A stretch of 64,000 bases of DNA from Patagioenas fasciata (taxonomy: Eukaryota; Chordata; Aves; Columbiformes; Columbidae): assembly GCF_037038585.1 (NCBI RefSeq), contig NC_092520.1, positions 1,951,001 through 2,015,000 on the forward strand. Reading direction: 5' to 3'. The position numbers and the translations under genes were made by a program. Under the pieces are notes generated by a model that had not been told where the DNA came from, ran no database searches, and saw only the letters and a program-made list of their open reading frames with translations. Positions 51,638-59,810 of the stretch are shown here, piece by piece; within the stretch, counting starts at the first letter, position 1; every line of letters begins with the position of its first letter.

Positions 51638-51808
51638 CATAGGATCGTTTTGGTTGGAAAAGCCCCTCAAGATCATTGAGTCCAACCGTTCCCCACCCCC
51701 GGCACTGCCCCATGTTCTGAGAACCTCATGTCCGTCTGTCCAGCCCTCCAGGGATGGTGACTCCAGCACTGCCCTGGGCAGCCTGTTCCAATGCCCGACA
51801 TGATTCTA
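51638..51808 (-). mobile_element. CR1 3' fragment, group A
   Basis: ATAGGATCGTTTTGGTTGG to TTCCAATGCCCGACA; tail-to-tail with the preceding copy. Confidence 0.85.
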
Positions 51809-52970
51809 CAGCTCTAAGAGAAAAGGGGGTGACACAAGGCACCCAGCTGGTTGTTTGCTGCTGGTGACCACTGATCGCAGGGATGAATTCATGACCGCAG
51901 TGATAACCGGACCAGACACAGCCTGCAGGGACGTGCTGTCCCCACCTTGTTTTGTCTGCCCGTCCTGCCTTGCCTTTTATTTTCAACTTCTTATCTGCTC
52001 GTGCTGAGCAAACAGCAGAGGAGAAGGTGGTTTCTGCCAGGTTATCTTGGCCATGAGACCAGGGAGTCCCAGTCCGACTCGCAGCCCCACCGCCCATCGC
52101 GTCTTTGTGCCATCCCTGGAGCAACGCACCAAATCTGGGACTTATCCTCCCATTCTCCTGCATCCTGGGGACTGTCCCATGTTGGGCTAAAAACCTTTTT
52201 ACAATCCCGAGGGGGTACACGCAAGGGAGGGAGAAGAAGCCACCGGGGACGAAGCAAAACCTGAAACAGGACCTGTCACTTCAGCACCAAACCCCTTGCA
52301 AATACAGGTGGGAGGGTATTTCTAAGAGGAAAAACCATCGTTTCCAACAGCTTCGCGTGGAAAACGTCAGAAGAAAATCTTCCTCATTTTCCAGCATTTT
52401 TCCAAGGATCCTCCCACAAAGAAATGAGCAATTCCAGTGTCACAGGCATGAGTTTTAAAGGGATGCTGCACTCGGCTGCCACCGGCATTTGCTGAGCAAA
52501 GGTTAATTGTTGGGTTCAAATGCTACTGTTTACAGATTATAGGATTTCTTAGCAAAAGGGATACTCTTACATGGCCCAAAGCGCATCGCTGGGGCAGAAA
52601 ACCACCACTTGAAAAGGTCCATCAGGAAAAGAAAATAAAGGAAAAAACAGGTCAGAAGGAGAAGAAATGCCCCATCCAAGAGGGCAGAGGAGGCAGAGAG
52701 CCACTGTATGTGATGAGCTCTGCGCGCATTGCTCCTTCCCCCTTCGTCCCGACACATCTCACGATGATACCACAACCAGCACATCAATTCTTCCCCACCA
52801 CTGATGCTAAAAGGCACTCAAGGTTGTGCAAGAGCATCGTCCTACAAAAGCAATTCAGTCTTTACCTTTGTGGGGCAAGACTTGAAAATGTGCCCAGGAG
52901 AAGTGTAAAGGACAGAAAAATATTTTTATCTGTTTTTTAAACCGCCTATTGTTTTTAAATCACCTATTTT
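51809..52970. other. Non-coding; no gene seen
   Basis: Unique sequence; a 117-codon + frame at 52105-52458 matches nothing I know. Confidence 0.45.
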
Positions 52971-53294
52971 TGATCTCTGAACTGCCTGAAAGGAGCTTGG
53001 AGCCAGGGGGGTCGGGCTCTGCTCCCCAGGAACAAGCGCCAGGAGCAGAGGAAACGGCCTCAAGTTGCGCCAGGGGAGGTTGAGGTTGGATGTGGGAACA
53101 ATTTCTTCCCCAAAGGGCTGTGGGGCATTGGAACAGGCTGCCCAGGGCAGTGCTGGAGTCACCATCCCTGGAGGGCTGGACAGACGGACATGAGGTTCTC
53201 AGGACATGGGGCAGTGCCAGGGCTGGGGGAATGGTTGGACTCGATGATCTTGAGGGGCTTTTCCAATAAAAATGATTCTGTGATTCTACGATTA
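52971..53294 (+). mobile_element. CR1 fragment, group A
   Basis: TGATCTCTGAACTGCCTG to ATTCTGTGATTCTACGATT, with an intact 3' half. Confidence 0.9.
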
Positions 53295-54251
53295 CATCTT
53301 CAGATCTTCCCTTCTCACCATACCTGTGTGCCAGGTGAGACAGAGTGGCAAAAAAACCCAGGGTGGGATGCAGTGGGAGAGGAGCTGGGAAGACCAAAGG
53401 GCTCCAGCTCTGAACCAGAGATGTGTTTGCACATCCCTGGGGTGAAAAACCAGAAATACCACAGACAAGCATCAAAGAGGGGGAAGGAGAAGGATTGTCA
53501 CAGAGCAGGTGGCTTTCCACCCGTTACTGAAGACATGGTGCAATTAATTGATTATCTCTGAAAGCCTCCAGAAGATAATGAGGCGATGAGTAACGGTCTG
53601 TATGGCTATGTAGGAACAAATCGCATCAACCCAACCTAATCTCGTCCTATGACGTGGTGATGGACTCGTGACATTGGGGTGATGCAGATCTCCTCACCTT
53701 TAACAGCAAAAAATCTTCAACATCACTTCAAAGGTAGAATTATGGTTTGGGGAAGATGGTGTAGGAGGATCCCAAACCGATCCAAGTCCAACAAGGGCTC
53801 AATGGGGATCCTGTGTTCGAAGGGATCCACAATCCAGTGTGACCATTAACAACTGGGAATGAAGAGCATCAACCTGGTGGTCTATGTTGAGATGTCAGAA
53901 CTGGAAAACAGATCCAGAGACAACCAGCAACGACACGTAGATGTTGCTAGAGAGGATACGAACAGGCAGGACCAACAGGGTGGATGGGAAGAGGAGACCA
54001 GCAATCCAGAAGTGACCCATCCTTTAGCGGATGGAGGAAGACCAGGGTGTCCATCTGCTCTGTGGGGTGACTGGACGCTCAGTTTAGGGCTCTGCACTTC
54101 AGGACAGCGATGACCCAACAGGAGAGAGGCCAGAAAACAGTGGCTGTGAGGAGAAAGCGGGGAAAAAGCTCTGTGCTCCATACTTGCATCTGAAAAGATG
54201 GAGGTCCTGAGATGGTTTTGGGTTGAACCAGCCTGAATCAAGGAGCAGAGC
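53295..54251. other. Non-coding; no gene seen
   Basis: Unique sequence; no exon or repeat recognised. Confidence 0.5.
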
Positions 54252-54770
54252 CACAGAATCCCAGAATCCCAGAATGTGAGGGGTTGAAGGGACCTGGAAA
54301 GCTCATCCAGTGCAATCCCCCCATGGAGCAGGAACACCCAGCTGAGGTTCCACAGGAAGGTGTCCAGGCGGGTTTGAATGTCTGCAGAGAAGGAGACTCC
54401 ACAACCTCCCTGGGCAGCCTGGGCCAGGCTCTGACACCCTCACCAGGAACAAGTTTCGTCTCATATTTAAGTGGAACCTCTTATGTTCCAGTTTGAACCC
54501 ATTGCCCCTTGTCCTATCATTGGTTGTCACCCAGAAGAGCCTGGCTCCATCCTCCTGACACTCACCCTTTCTATATCTGTAAACATGAACGAGTCCCCCC
54601 TCAGTGTCCTCTTCTCCAGCTCCAGAGCCCCAGCTCCCTCAGCCTTTCCTCACACGGGAGATGCTCCACTCCCTTCAGCATCTTGGTGGCTGCGCTGGAC
54701 TCTCTGCAGCAGTTCCCTGTCCTTCTGGAACTGAGGGGCCACAACTGGACACAGCTCCCTGAGGGTTCAC
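54252..54770 (-). mobile_element. CR1 fragment, group B, left arm of inverted pair
   Basis: 3' end at 54252 with a threefold CAGAATCC-type tail; body to GGGGCCACAACTGGACAC. Its 5' end faces the + strand copy at 54948. Confidence 0.9.
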
Positions 54771-54860
54771 AGTTTTGCTGAGATGATGGTGGCATCCATC
54801 TCCCATTCTGGGACTTCATCAACCCCCTCCCCAGATCCCATGCCAGTCATCCCTGGGGAG

Positions 54861-54898
54861 GCCTTTCTTGCCTGCTGTTTGCAGCAGGCAAGAAAGGC
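54861..54898. repeat. Perfect 17-bp inverted repeat with 4-base loop
   Basis: GCCTTTCTTGCCTGCTG (54861-54877), loop TTTG, then the exact reverse complement (54882-54898). It sits in the 180-base spacer between two CR1 copies that face each other head to head. The arms are too short for a typical pre-miRNA. Confidence 0.9.
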
Positions 54899-54947
54899 AC
54901 CACAGTGCCACCAGGTGAGAGTCCCCACATCCCCAAAGCCACCCTGC

Positions 54948-55392
54948 CGCGAAGAGCCACCAGGATGCTGAAGGGAGGGGAACATCTCCTGTGTGAGGAA
55001 AGGTTGAGGGAGCTGGGGCTCTGGAGCTGGAGAAGAGGAGACTGAGGGGGGACTCATTCATGGGAATCAATATGGAAAGGGTGAGTGTCAGGAGGATGGA
55101 GCCAGGCTCTTCTCGGTGACAACCAGTGACAGGACAAGGGGCAATGTGTTCAAACTGGAACACAAAAGGTTCCACTTAAATTTGAGAAGAAATTTGTTCC
55201 TGGTGAGGGTGTCAGAGCCTGGCCCAGGCTGCCCAGGGAGGTTGTGGAGTCTCCTTCTGTGCAGACATTCAAACCCGCCTGGACACCTTCCTGTGGAACC
55301 TCAGCTGGGTGTTCCTGCTCCATGGGGGATTGCACTGGATGAGCTTTCCAGGTCCCTTCCCACCCCTGACATGCTGGGATTCTGTGGGTCTG
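54948..55392 (+). mobile_element. CR1 fragment, group B, right arm of inverted pair
   Basis: CGCGAAGAGCCACCAGGATG to GGGATTCTGTGGGTC. Same group and opposite strand to 54252-54770, separated by about 180 bases. Confidence 0.9.
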
Positions 55393-56376
55393 TGCCGCAC
55401 TACGGCACCAGAGCACACGTCCTCCAAACCTTGGAGCATCTCCACCCTTCAAAGTCAAAGGGTTCAGCTCCCTTCAGCTGCAGCCAGCCTTCTGCTCTCC
55501 CGTAACCTCTAATGTCACTCACTGAACGTGTTTTATGGCTTTTGGAGAGGGAGCGAAGACATCCTGCCTCAACCTCGTTCTTTTTACAGCAGGTGCATCT
55601 TCTTCAAGGAGCCGCAGAGGAGGACTAAAAGGTGCTGGGACATCTGCAGCCCAGCAGATGAGAGCTTGCCAGGACCTCCACCTGGCCCACCGACCGCCTT
55701 GTTTTCAACAGTGCTATTGATTCATTAAATGTAGCGATTAAATGTGATAAATGGGCCCCAAAGTGCTATTTTGGGGGAAAGAGGCTCCGTCCATGAGTGT
55801 TGCAGTGCATGACCCATGGGCTCTCCCCACTCCCCCTCCTTCGGAGCAAGAGATGATGCTGCCCCGTGCTTAAAGATTGAACAGCACCCAATTAGTTCAT
55901 ATATTCCCAAGTTTGTTCTTTTTCCCCCTCCACCTCCCACAAGCTCAAAACAAATAATCACACCAGTATCCAAAATTCACCCAGTCCCTGCAAAATTCAG
56001 GAGAGAGGGAATCTCAGGGTGTGTGTGGGGGGGGAATCCTCTGGGAAAAAGGTCAGGATGAGAGACAACGTTGGGGAGGAGGCGAAAAATGAAGATCCAG
56101 GAGAAAATGTACACGGGACAGAGTTTATTTAATGCAACCCCCAGCTCAGGTTCAGAGATGTATTTAGGCACCCAAGGAAGGTCCAGCACCCAAATCCTGC
56201 TGCGGACTGAACACAACGCACCCAGCCCCTGGTTGTGCATCCAAAACTCTCACACCCACCCAAACACCGTCCCCCATGGTCAGGGGCTTGTGACCCCAGA
56301 GTCACAGCAGCCTGTGCCCCCCCGGCCCTCCACAGCCCCCCAGGATGGTGATGAGACCAAGTCAGGCTTTGCAGCA
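55393..56376. other. Non-coding; start of the CR1-free interval
   Basis: Unique sequence, no exon recognised. AT-rich near 55710-55770 and 55880-55980. Confidence 0.5.
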
Positions 56377-56513
56377 GAGGTAATAACTTTTATTAGCCTG
56401 GCGGATACAATAAAGACAAAATAAAGCCAGGAGCTCACAAGGGGCCAGCGCCGCGTGCCTGATGCCGGTCGGGTGATTTATTTCCAAGCCAGTCTAATAA
56501 AAGCAATGACCTC
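56377..56513. repeat. Inverted pair of short AATAAA-bearing repeats
   Basis: The left arm (56377-56407) and the reverse complement of the right arm (56483-56513) agree at 23 of 31 positions, sharing GAGGT, CTTTTATTAG and CTGGC in order. The arms and spacer carry AATAAA on both strands (+ at 56409, 56420 and 56495). From memory, the word AATAAAAG followed by TATTACCTC resembles the tail of an old vertebrate interspersed repeat; that identity is uncertain. Confidence 0.45.
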
Positions 56514-56749
56514 TCCATCCCTCGGCATCGCCTCTCCCAGGAGCACAGACGGCATCGGTGGATGGACCCCATGGCTCCCCGCAAAGCTGGGAGGGGATGG
56601 GGACCCACGAGAAATGAAGCAACCGAGTTCTGAAAAGCCAAAGCAGCGATAACTTGGAGGCAGCGATGAAAACCCTGCCTGTGCCTCTCCTCGCGATGCA
56701 TCCCTCAGGGATGCTGCGGGGTGTCCAGCTTTTTGGGGAATGAGGACCA

Positions 56750-57133
56750 GGGCTGGAAGGGGACCAGGACAACCCGTGAATCCTCCCTGGGCTGGAAAGA
56801 GACCGGGACGGCCCCCATTCCCTCCCCAGGGCTGGGGTAGGGGGCACCACAACAGCTCCCAGCTCCCCGCATGGTGGGAAAGGACCGGGACACCCCCCAG
56901 ATCTTCTCCAGGGCTGGAGGGGGACTCGGACATCCTCTGACCCCGCCGGGTTGGAAGGGGACCAGGACAGCCCCCAAATCCTCCCCGTGTTGAAAAGGGA
57001 CCGGGAGAGCCCCCAACTCCTCCCCGGGCTGGAAGGGGCCGGGGACACCCCTCAAAGCTTCTTCGGGCGCGATGGGGACCGCGACATCCCCCAACCCCTC
57101 CCTGGGATAGAAGGGACCGCGTCAGCATCCCCC
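56750..57133 (+). repeat. GC-rich minisatellite, about 39-bp unit, 10 degenerate copies
   Basis: Successive units start with GGGCTGGAAGGGGACC or a close variant and continue with GGACA, CCCCCA and TCCTCCCC. I can lay out about ten units of 37-42 bases with many substitutions. Because 39 is a multiple of 3, the minus strand reads as a Gly/Pro-rich 13-residue repeat in open frames; this is a repeat effect, not a gene. Confidence 0.75.
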
Positions 57134-57165
57134 ACACACAGCGGCGGGGACCGGCGCTTGTGAGC

Positions 57166-57426
57166 GGTGCCGAATCGAGCCGAGCCAAGCCGAGTCAAGC
57201 CAAGCCCAGCCGAGCCAAGCCGAGCTGAGCCCAGCCAAGACGCGCCGAGTCCAGCCGAGCCAAGTCGAACCGAGACGAGCCCAGCCGCGCAGTGACAAGT
57301 CGAACCGAGCCGAATCCAGCAGAGCCGAGCCGCGACACGCCGAACCGAGCCGTGACAAACCGAGCCGAGCCCAGGCAAGCCGAACCGTGAGAAGCCGAGT
57401 CCGGCCAAGCCGAGCCCAGCGAGCCG
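57166..57426 (+). repeat. Degenerate GCCGA/GCCAA pentanucleotide array
   Basis: About 260 bases are built from 5-base words such as GCCGA, GCCAA, GTCGA and GCCCA, for roughly 50 degenerate copies. On the minus strand the array reads as repeated Leu-Gly-Ser-Ala-Arg, which explains the long spurious open frames there. It lies immediately upstream of the CCT repeat. Confidence 0.8.
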
Positions 57427-57520
57427 CGCCTCTCCCCCGACGGCAGCTTGCCCACCGCGCTCCTCTGCCCAGCCCGCAGCGCCAGGCAGCCCCAACCCAT
57501 CCCCCTTTCCTCTCTTCCAC

Positions 57521-57579
57521 CTCCTCCTCCTCCTCCTCCTCCTCCTCCTCCTCCTCCTCCTCCTCCTCCTCCTCCTCCT
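57521..57579 (+). repeat. (CCT)n trinucleotide repeat, about 20 copies
   Basis: An uninterrupted CCT run is followed by more C/T-rich sequence to about 57605. It lies 215-275 bases before the TPBGL ATG, in the promoter or 5' UTR. In the TPBGL phase it would read as serine, but no in-frame ATG precedes it. Pure pyrimidine tracts like this can be length-variable. Confidence 0.9.
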
Positions 57580-57687
57580 TTTCCTCCTCCCCCCTCTCCC
57601 CCCCCAGCCCGATTTGGGCAGCGGCGCGGCCGCCGCTCCCCGCAGAGCCGCCGTGTGCGGGCGCCGCGCCGGAGGCAGCTCAGCCCC

Positions 57688-57696
57688 GGGCGGGGC
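57688..57696 (+). promoter_or_regulatory. GC box (Sp1-type) upstream of TPBGL
   Basis: GGGCGGGGC matches the consensus Sp/KLF site and lies about 100 bases before the TPBGL ATG, between the CCT array and the start. It is the best single promoter motif I see; the use of the site is inferred. Confidence 0.4.
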
Positions 57697-57777
57697 TGAA
57701 GGGAGGCAGGTCCGTCCCCCCCACTCCCCAACCCCTCCATCACCCCCCCTCTGCATCATCCCCCCCCCCACCCCTGC

Positions 57778-57876
57778 ATGCGCGGGCAGCGAGCATGGCC
57801 CGCAGGCAGGTGCGGGCAGCGGGCAGCCGGGGCTGGTTGCCCTGGCTGGGGTTCGCTTTGCTCCCTCTGGCCGTGA
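57778..57876 (+). other. Upstream ORF overlapping the TPBGL start
   Basis: An ATG 17 bases before the TPBGL start opens a 32-codon frame in another phase that stops at 57874-57876, inside the signal-peptide coding sequence. Its start context is weak (T at -3, C at +4), so most ribosomes should scan past it. If the mRNA begins upstream of it, this is an overlapping uORF that could lower TPBGL translation. The transcription start is not known from sequence. Confidence 0.45.
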
Positions 57877-58868
57877 CCCCCGGCGCCCCCCCCGGGAGCT
57901 GCCCGTCCGCCTGTTACTGCGTGGCCACCCCGGAGCTGGTGCAGTGTCGGTACGAGAGGCTGGAGGAACCCCCGGGCGAGCTGCCGCTCACCGTGCACAA
58001 CCTCAGCATCGTGGGGAGCAACCTGAGCGTGTTGCACCGCGCCGCCTTCGCCGCCCGCCCGCTGCCGGACCTTCGCTTGCTCCGCTTGCACCACGACAAC
58101 ATCCAAACCGTCGAGGACATGGCTCTGCAAGGGCTGCCCACCCTACGTACCCTCGACCTGAGCCACAACCCGTTGCAATCGGTGGCCGCCGGTGCGTTCG
58201 CCGGCGTGCCGCTGCTGCGCACGCTGCAGCTCAACCAGGCGCTGCTGGCCGCCCCGTTGGAGGACCAGCTCGCCTTGGCCCTGCGCAACCTCAGCTTGCG
58301 GCGCTTGGAGCTGGCGGGCAACGCGCTGCGGGCGCTGCCGACCGCCCTGCTGCCCGCCGGCCTGGAGGAGCTGGACCTGCACAACAACTCTCTGCAGCGG
58401 TTGGCGGCCTCCGAGCTGCGGATCCTGGACGCGCCGGGGTTGCGGGGGCTACGGCTGACGTTGGGGAACAACCCGTTGAGTTGTGACTGCGCCCTGCGCC
58501 CGTTCCTCGCCTGGCTGCGCGCCGCCACCACCCGTGTGCCCGACGCCCGCAGCCTGCGCTGCAGCGGGCCCCCGGCGCTGCGCGGGGCCGTCCTGCTGCG
58601 GCTGCGGCCCGAGGGGCTGGCGTGCACGGGCGAGGAGGACGGCGAGCCCGGCCAGCTGGAAACGGCCTCGTACGTCTTCTTCGGCATCGTGCTGGCCCTC
58701 ATCGGCATCGTCTTCCTCATGGTGCTCTACCTGAACCGCCGCGGTATCAAGCGCTGGCTCCACAACCTGCGCGAGGCTTGCCGCGACCAGATGGAGGGTT
58801 ACCACTACCGCTACGAGCAGGACGCCGACCCCCGCCGTGCCAGCGCCATCGACACCCCCGGCCTCTGA
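57795..58868 (+). CDS. TPBGL: Trophoblast glycoprotein-like (TPBGL), single-exon LRR membrane protein
   Basis: Intact 357-codon frame ending in TGA. Residues 1-30 form a signal peptide with a hydrophobic core at about 14-27. C36, C40, C42 and C51 make an LRR N-terminal cap. About six leucine-rich repeats span 66-226 (clear LxxLxLxxN units near 116, 166 and 190). C230, C232, C256 and C277 make the C-terminal cap. Residues 293-313 are a transmembrane helix and 314-357 a cytoplasmic tail. N-glycosylation sequons lie at N69, N76, N165 and N197. The tail (NRRGIKRW, then ACRDQMEGYHYRYEQDADPRR) is the TPBG/5T4-family signature. From memory EQDADPRR matches TPBGL rather than TPBG (INADPR). TPBG is a cell-surface antagonist of Wnt/beta-catenin signalling; the role of TPBGL is little known, so that function is only inferred. 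The start is the first in-frame ATG, with A at -3 and G at +4. The end (TPGL) lacks the TPBG-type SDV PDZ ligand. The remaining doubt is paralogue assignment. Confidence 0.85.
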   Translation: MARRQVRAAGSRGWLPWLGFALLPLAVTPGAPPGSCPSACYCVATPELVQCRYERLEEPPGELPLTVHNLSIVGSNLSVLHRAAFAARPLPDLRLLRLHHDNIQTVEDMALQGLPTLRTLDLSHNPLQSVAAGAFAGVPLLRTLQLNQALLAAPLEDQLALALRNLSLRRLELAGNALRALPTALLPAGLEELDLHNNSLQRLAASELRILDAPGLRGLRLTLGNNPLSCDCALRPFLAWLRAATTRVPDARSLRCSGPPALRGAVLLRLRPEGLACTGEEDGEPGQLETASYVFFGIVLALIGIVFLMVLYLNRRGIKRWLHNLREACRDQMEGYHYRYEQDADPRRASAIDTPGL

Positions 58869-59810
58869 CGGCACCCCCGGTATCCACCCACCATGCCGCC
58901 CCTCGACGCCTCCACTCCCGGCATCCACATCCCCATCCCTTTGCCACGGCACCGCCGAAAATGAGTTTCTGAGGACACGCCGGCCTTGGGGATGGGTGCT
59001 GGGGTGCATCAGAATGGGGTGCACCCTCCCTGGGGGGCTCCGGACCATGCCAGAATCAACCCCGTTGCACTGATTCCTGCAGGCTGGATCCATCTTCCCA
59101 CCCCGGTGCCCGCGGGCAGGGGATGCGCGTCCGGCTCGTCCCCGGGTGCCATAACGCTCGCCCGGTGCTGCCGGGAGGATTATGAGCTGCTTCTCATGTC
59201 TCCTCTCCAGCGGCGGGTTTCTCGGCGGCTGTGGGATGCTGTGTTTGCTTGGCACATCCCAGGACGCAACGAGCAATACCCAAAACTGTCCTCCTGGATG
59301 TTCCTGGAGCCTGGACTTGACTTTGACCATGTACAGCTCTCTTTCCTATTAGATTTCTATTTGACAGATGCAAAACTTAATGCGATTTCTTTGCTTTGCT
59401 TTTTTTTTTTCCCCTTTTGCTCCAAACACAGAGTCAAACACCGTCCAGCCGCTCCCCCGGAGAAGCGACGTGCTTTTCCGAGCCCGTTTAATCCATTTGG
59501 TTTAGTTTGATGACATTTCCAGCTCTTTCCAGGCACAAACCGATGCAGCTGTGTAGGAAACGCCCCCGCCGGCCGTGTGCATGTTCCCCGGGGCACGCGG
59601 GGGCAGCCCTTTTCTGCCTCTAAAATATATCCTAGACTAGGCTGTCTCAGCACTTTGTCATTTAAAACGAACCGAGCAAAAGCTCTCGACCTAGTTTATC
59701 CGCCCGTGTTTGCTTTAGAACCGTGCCTGTTACTATATCCTAGAGCAAATATATCGAAAGCTGCACCCGCTCTTATCGTCTATTTTCTATAAAGCTGCTT
59801 GTGATGGTTT
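58869..59810 (+). other. Probable TPBGL 3' UTR
   Basis: The sequence after the TGA is CR1-free. GC content falls toward 59.6-59.8 kb, where an AT-rich block holds AATATA variants near 59622 and 59746 and TATAAA at 59788-59793, all usable weak poly(A) hexamers. There is no AATAAA until 63035. The 3' end is therefore a guess near 59.8 kb, with 63.04 kb as the distal alternative. Confidence 0.4.

Larger units (their letters stand above)
57120..58960. promoter_or_regulatory. CpG-island-like region over TPBGL promoter and exon
   Basis: Base composition changes sharply near 57.1 kb to very GC-rich sequence with many CG dinucleotides, and this continues through the whole TPBGL coding exon. No TATA box is visible before the ATG. 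This fits a CpG-island promoter. The edges are judged by eye. Confidence 0.6.

Noticed and set aside
54861..54898. Pre-microRNA
   Set aside because: The stem is only 17 bp with a 4-base loop and flanks that do not extend the pairing; shorter than a normal precursor.
56478..57188. 236-codon minus-strand Gly/Pro-rich repeat protein
   Set aside because: It is the 39-bp minisatellite read in frame; all three minus frames are open, as expected of a low-complexity array.
57052..57771. Minus-strand Leu-Gly-Ser-Ala-Arg repeat frames
   Set aside because: Translation of the pentanucleotide array and the GGA strand of the CCT repeat; no gene feature.
57387..57794. In-frame N-terminal extension of TPBGL by 136 codons including poly-Ser
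   Set aside because: It would start at GTG with no ATG before 57795, passes through simple repeats, and would place the signal peptide inside the protein.
57914..58720. 268-codon minus-strand frame opposite TPBGL
   Set aside because: GC-rich antisense shadow of the coding exon; no family features.
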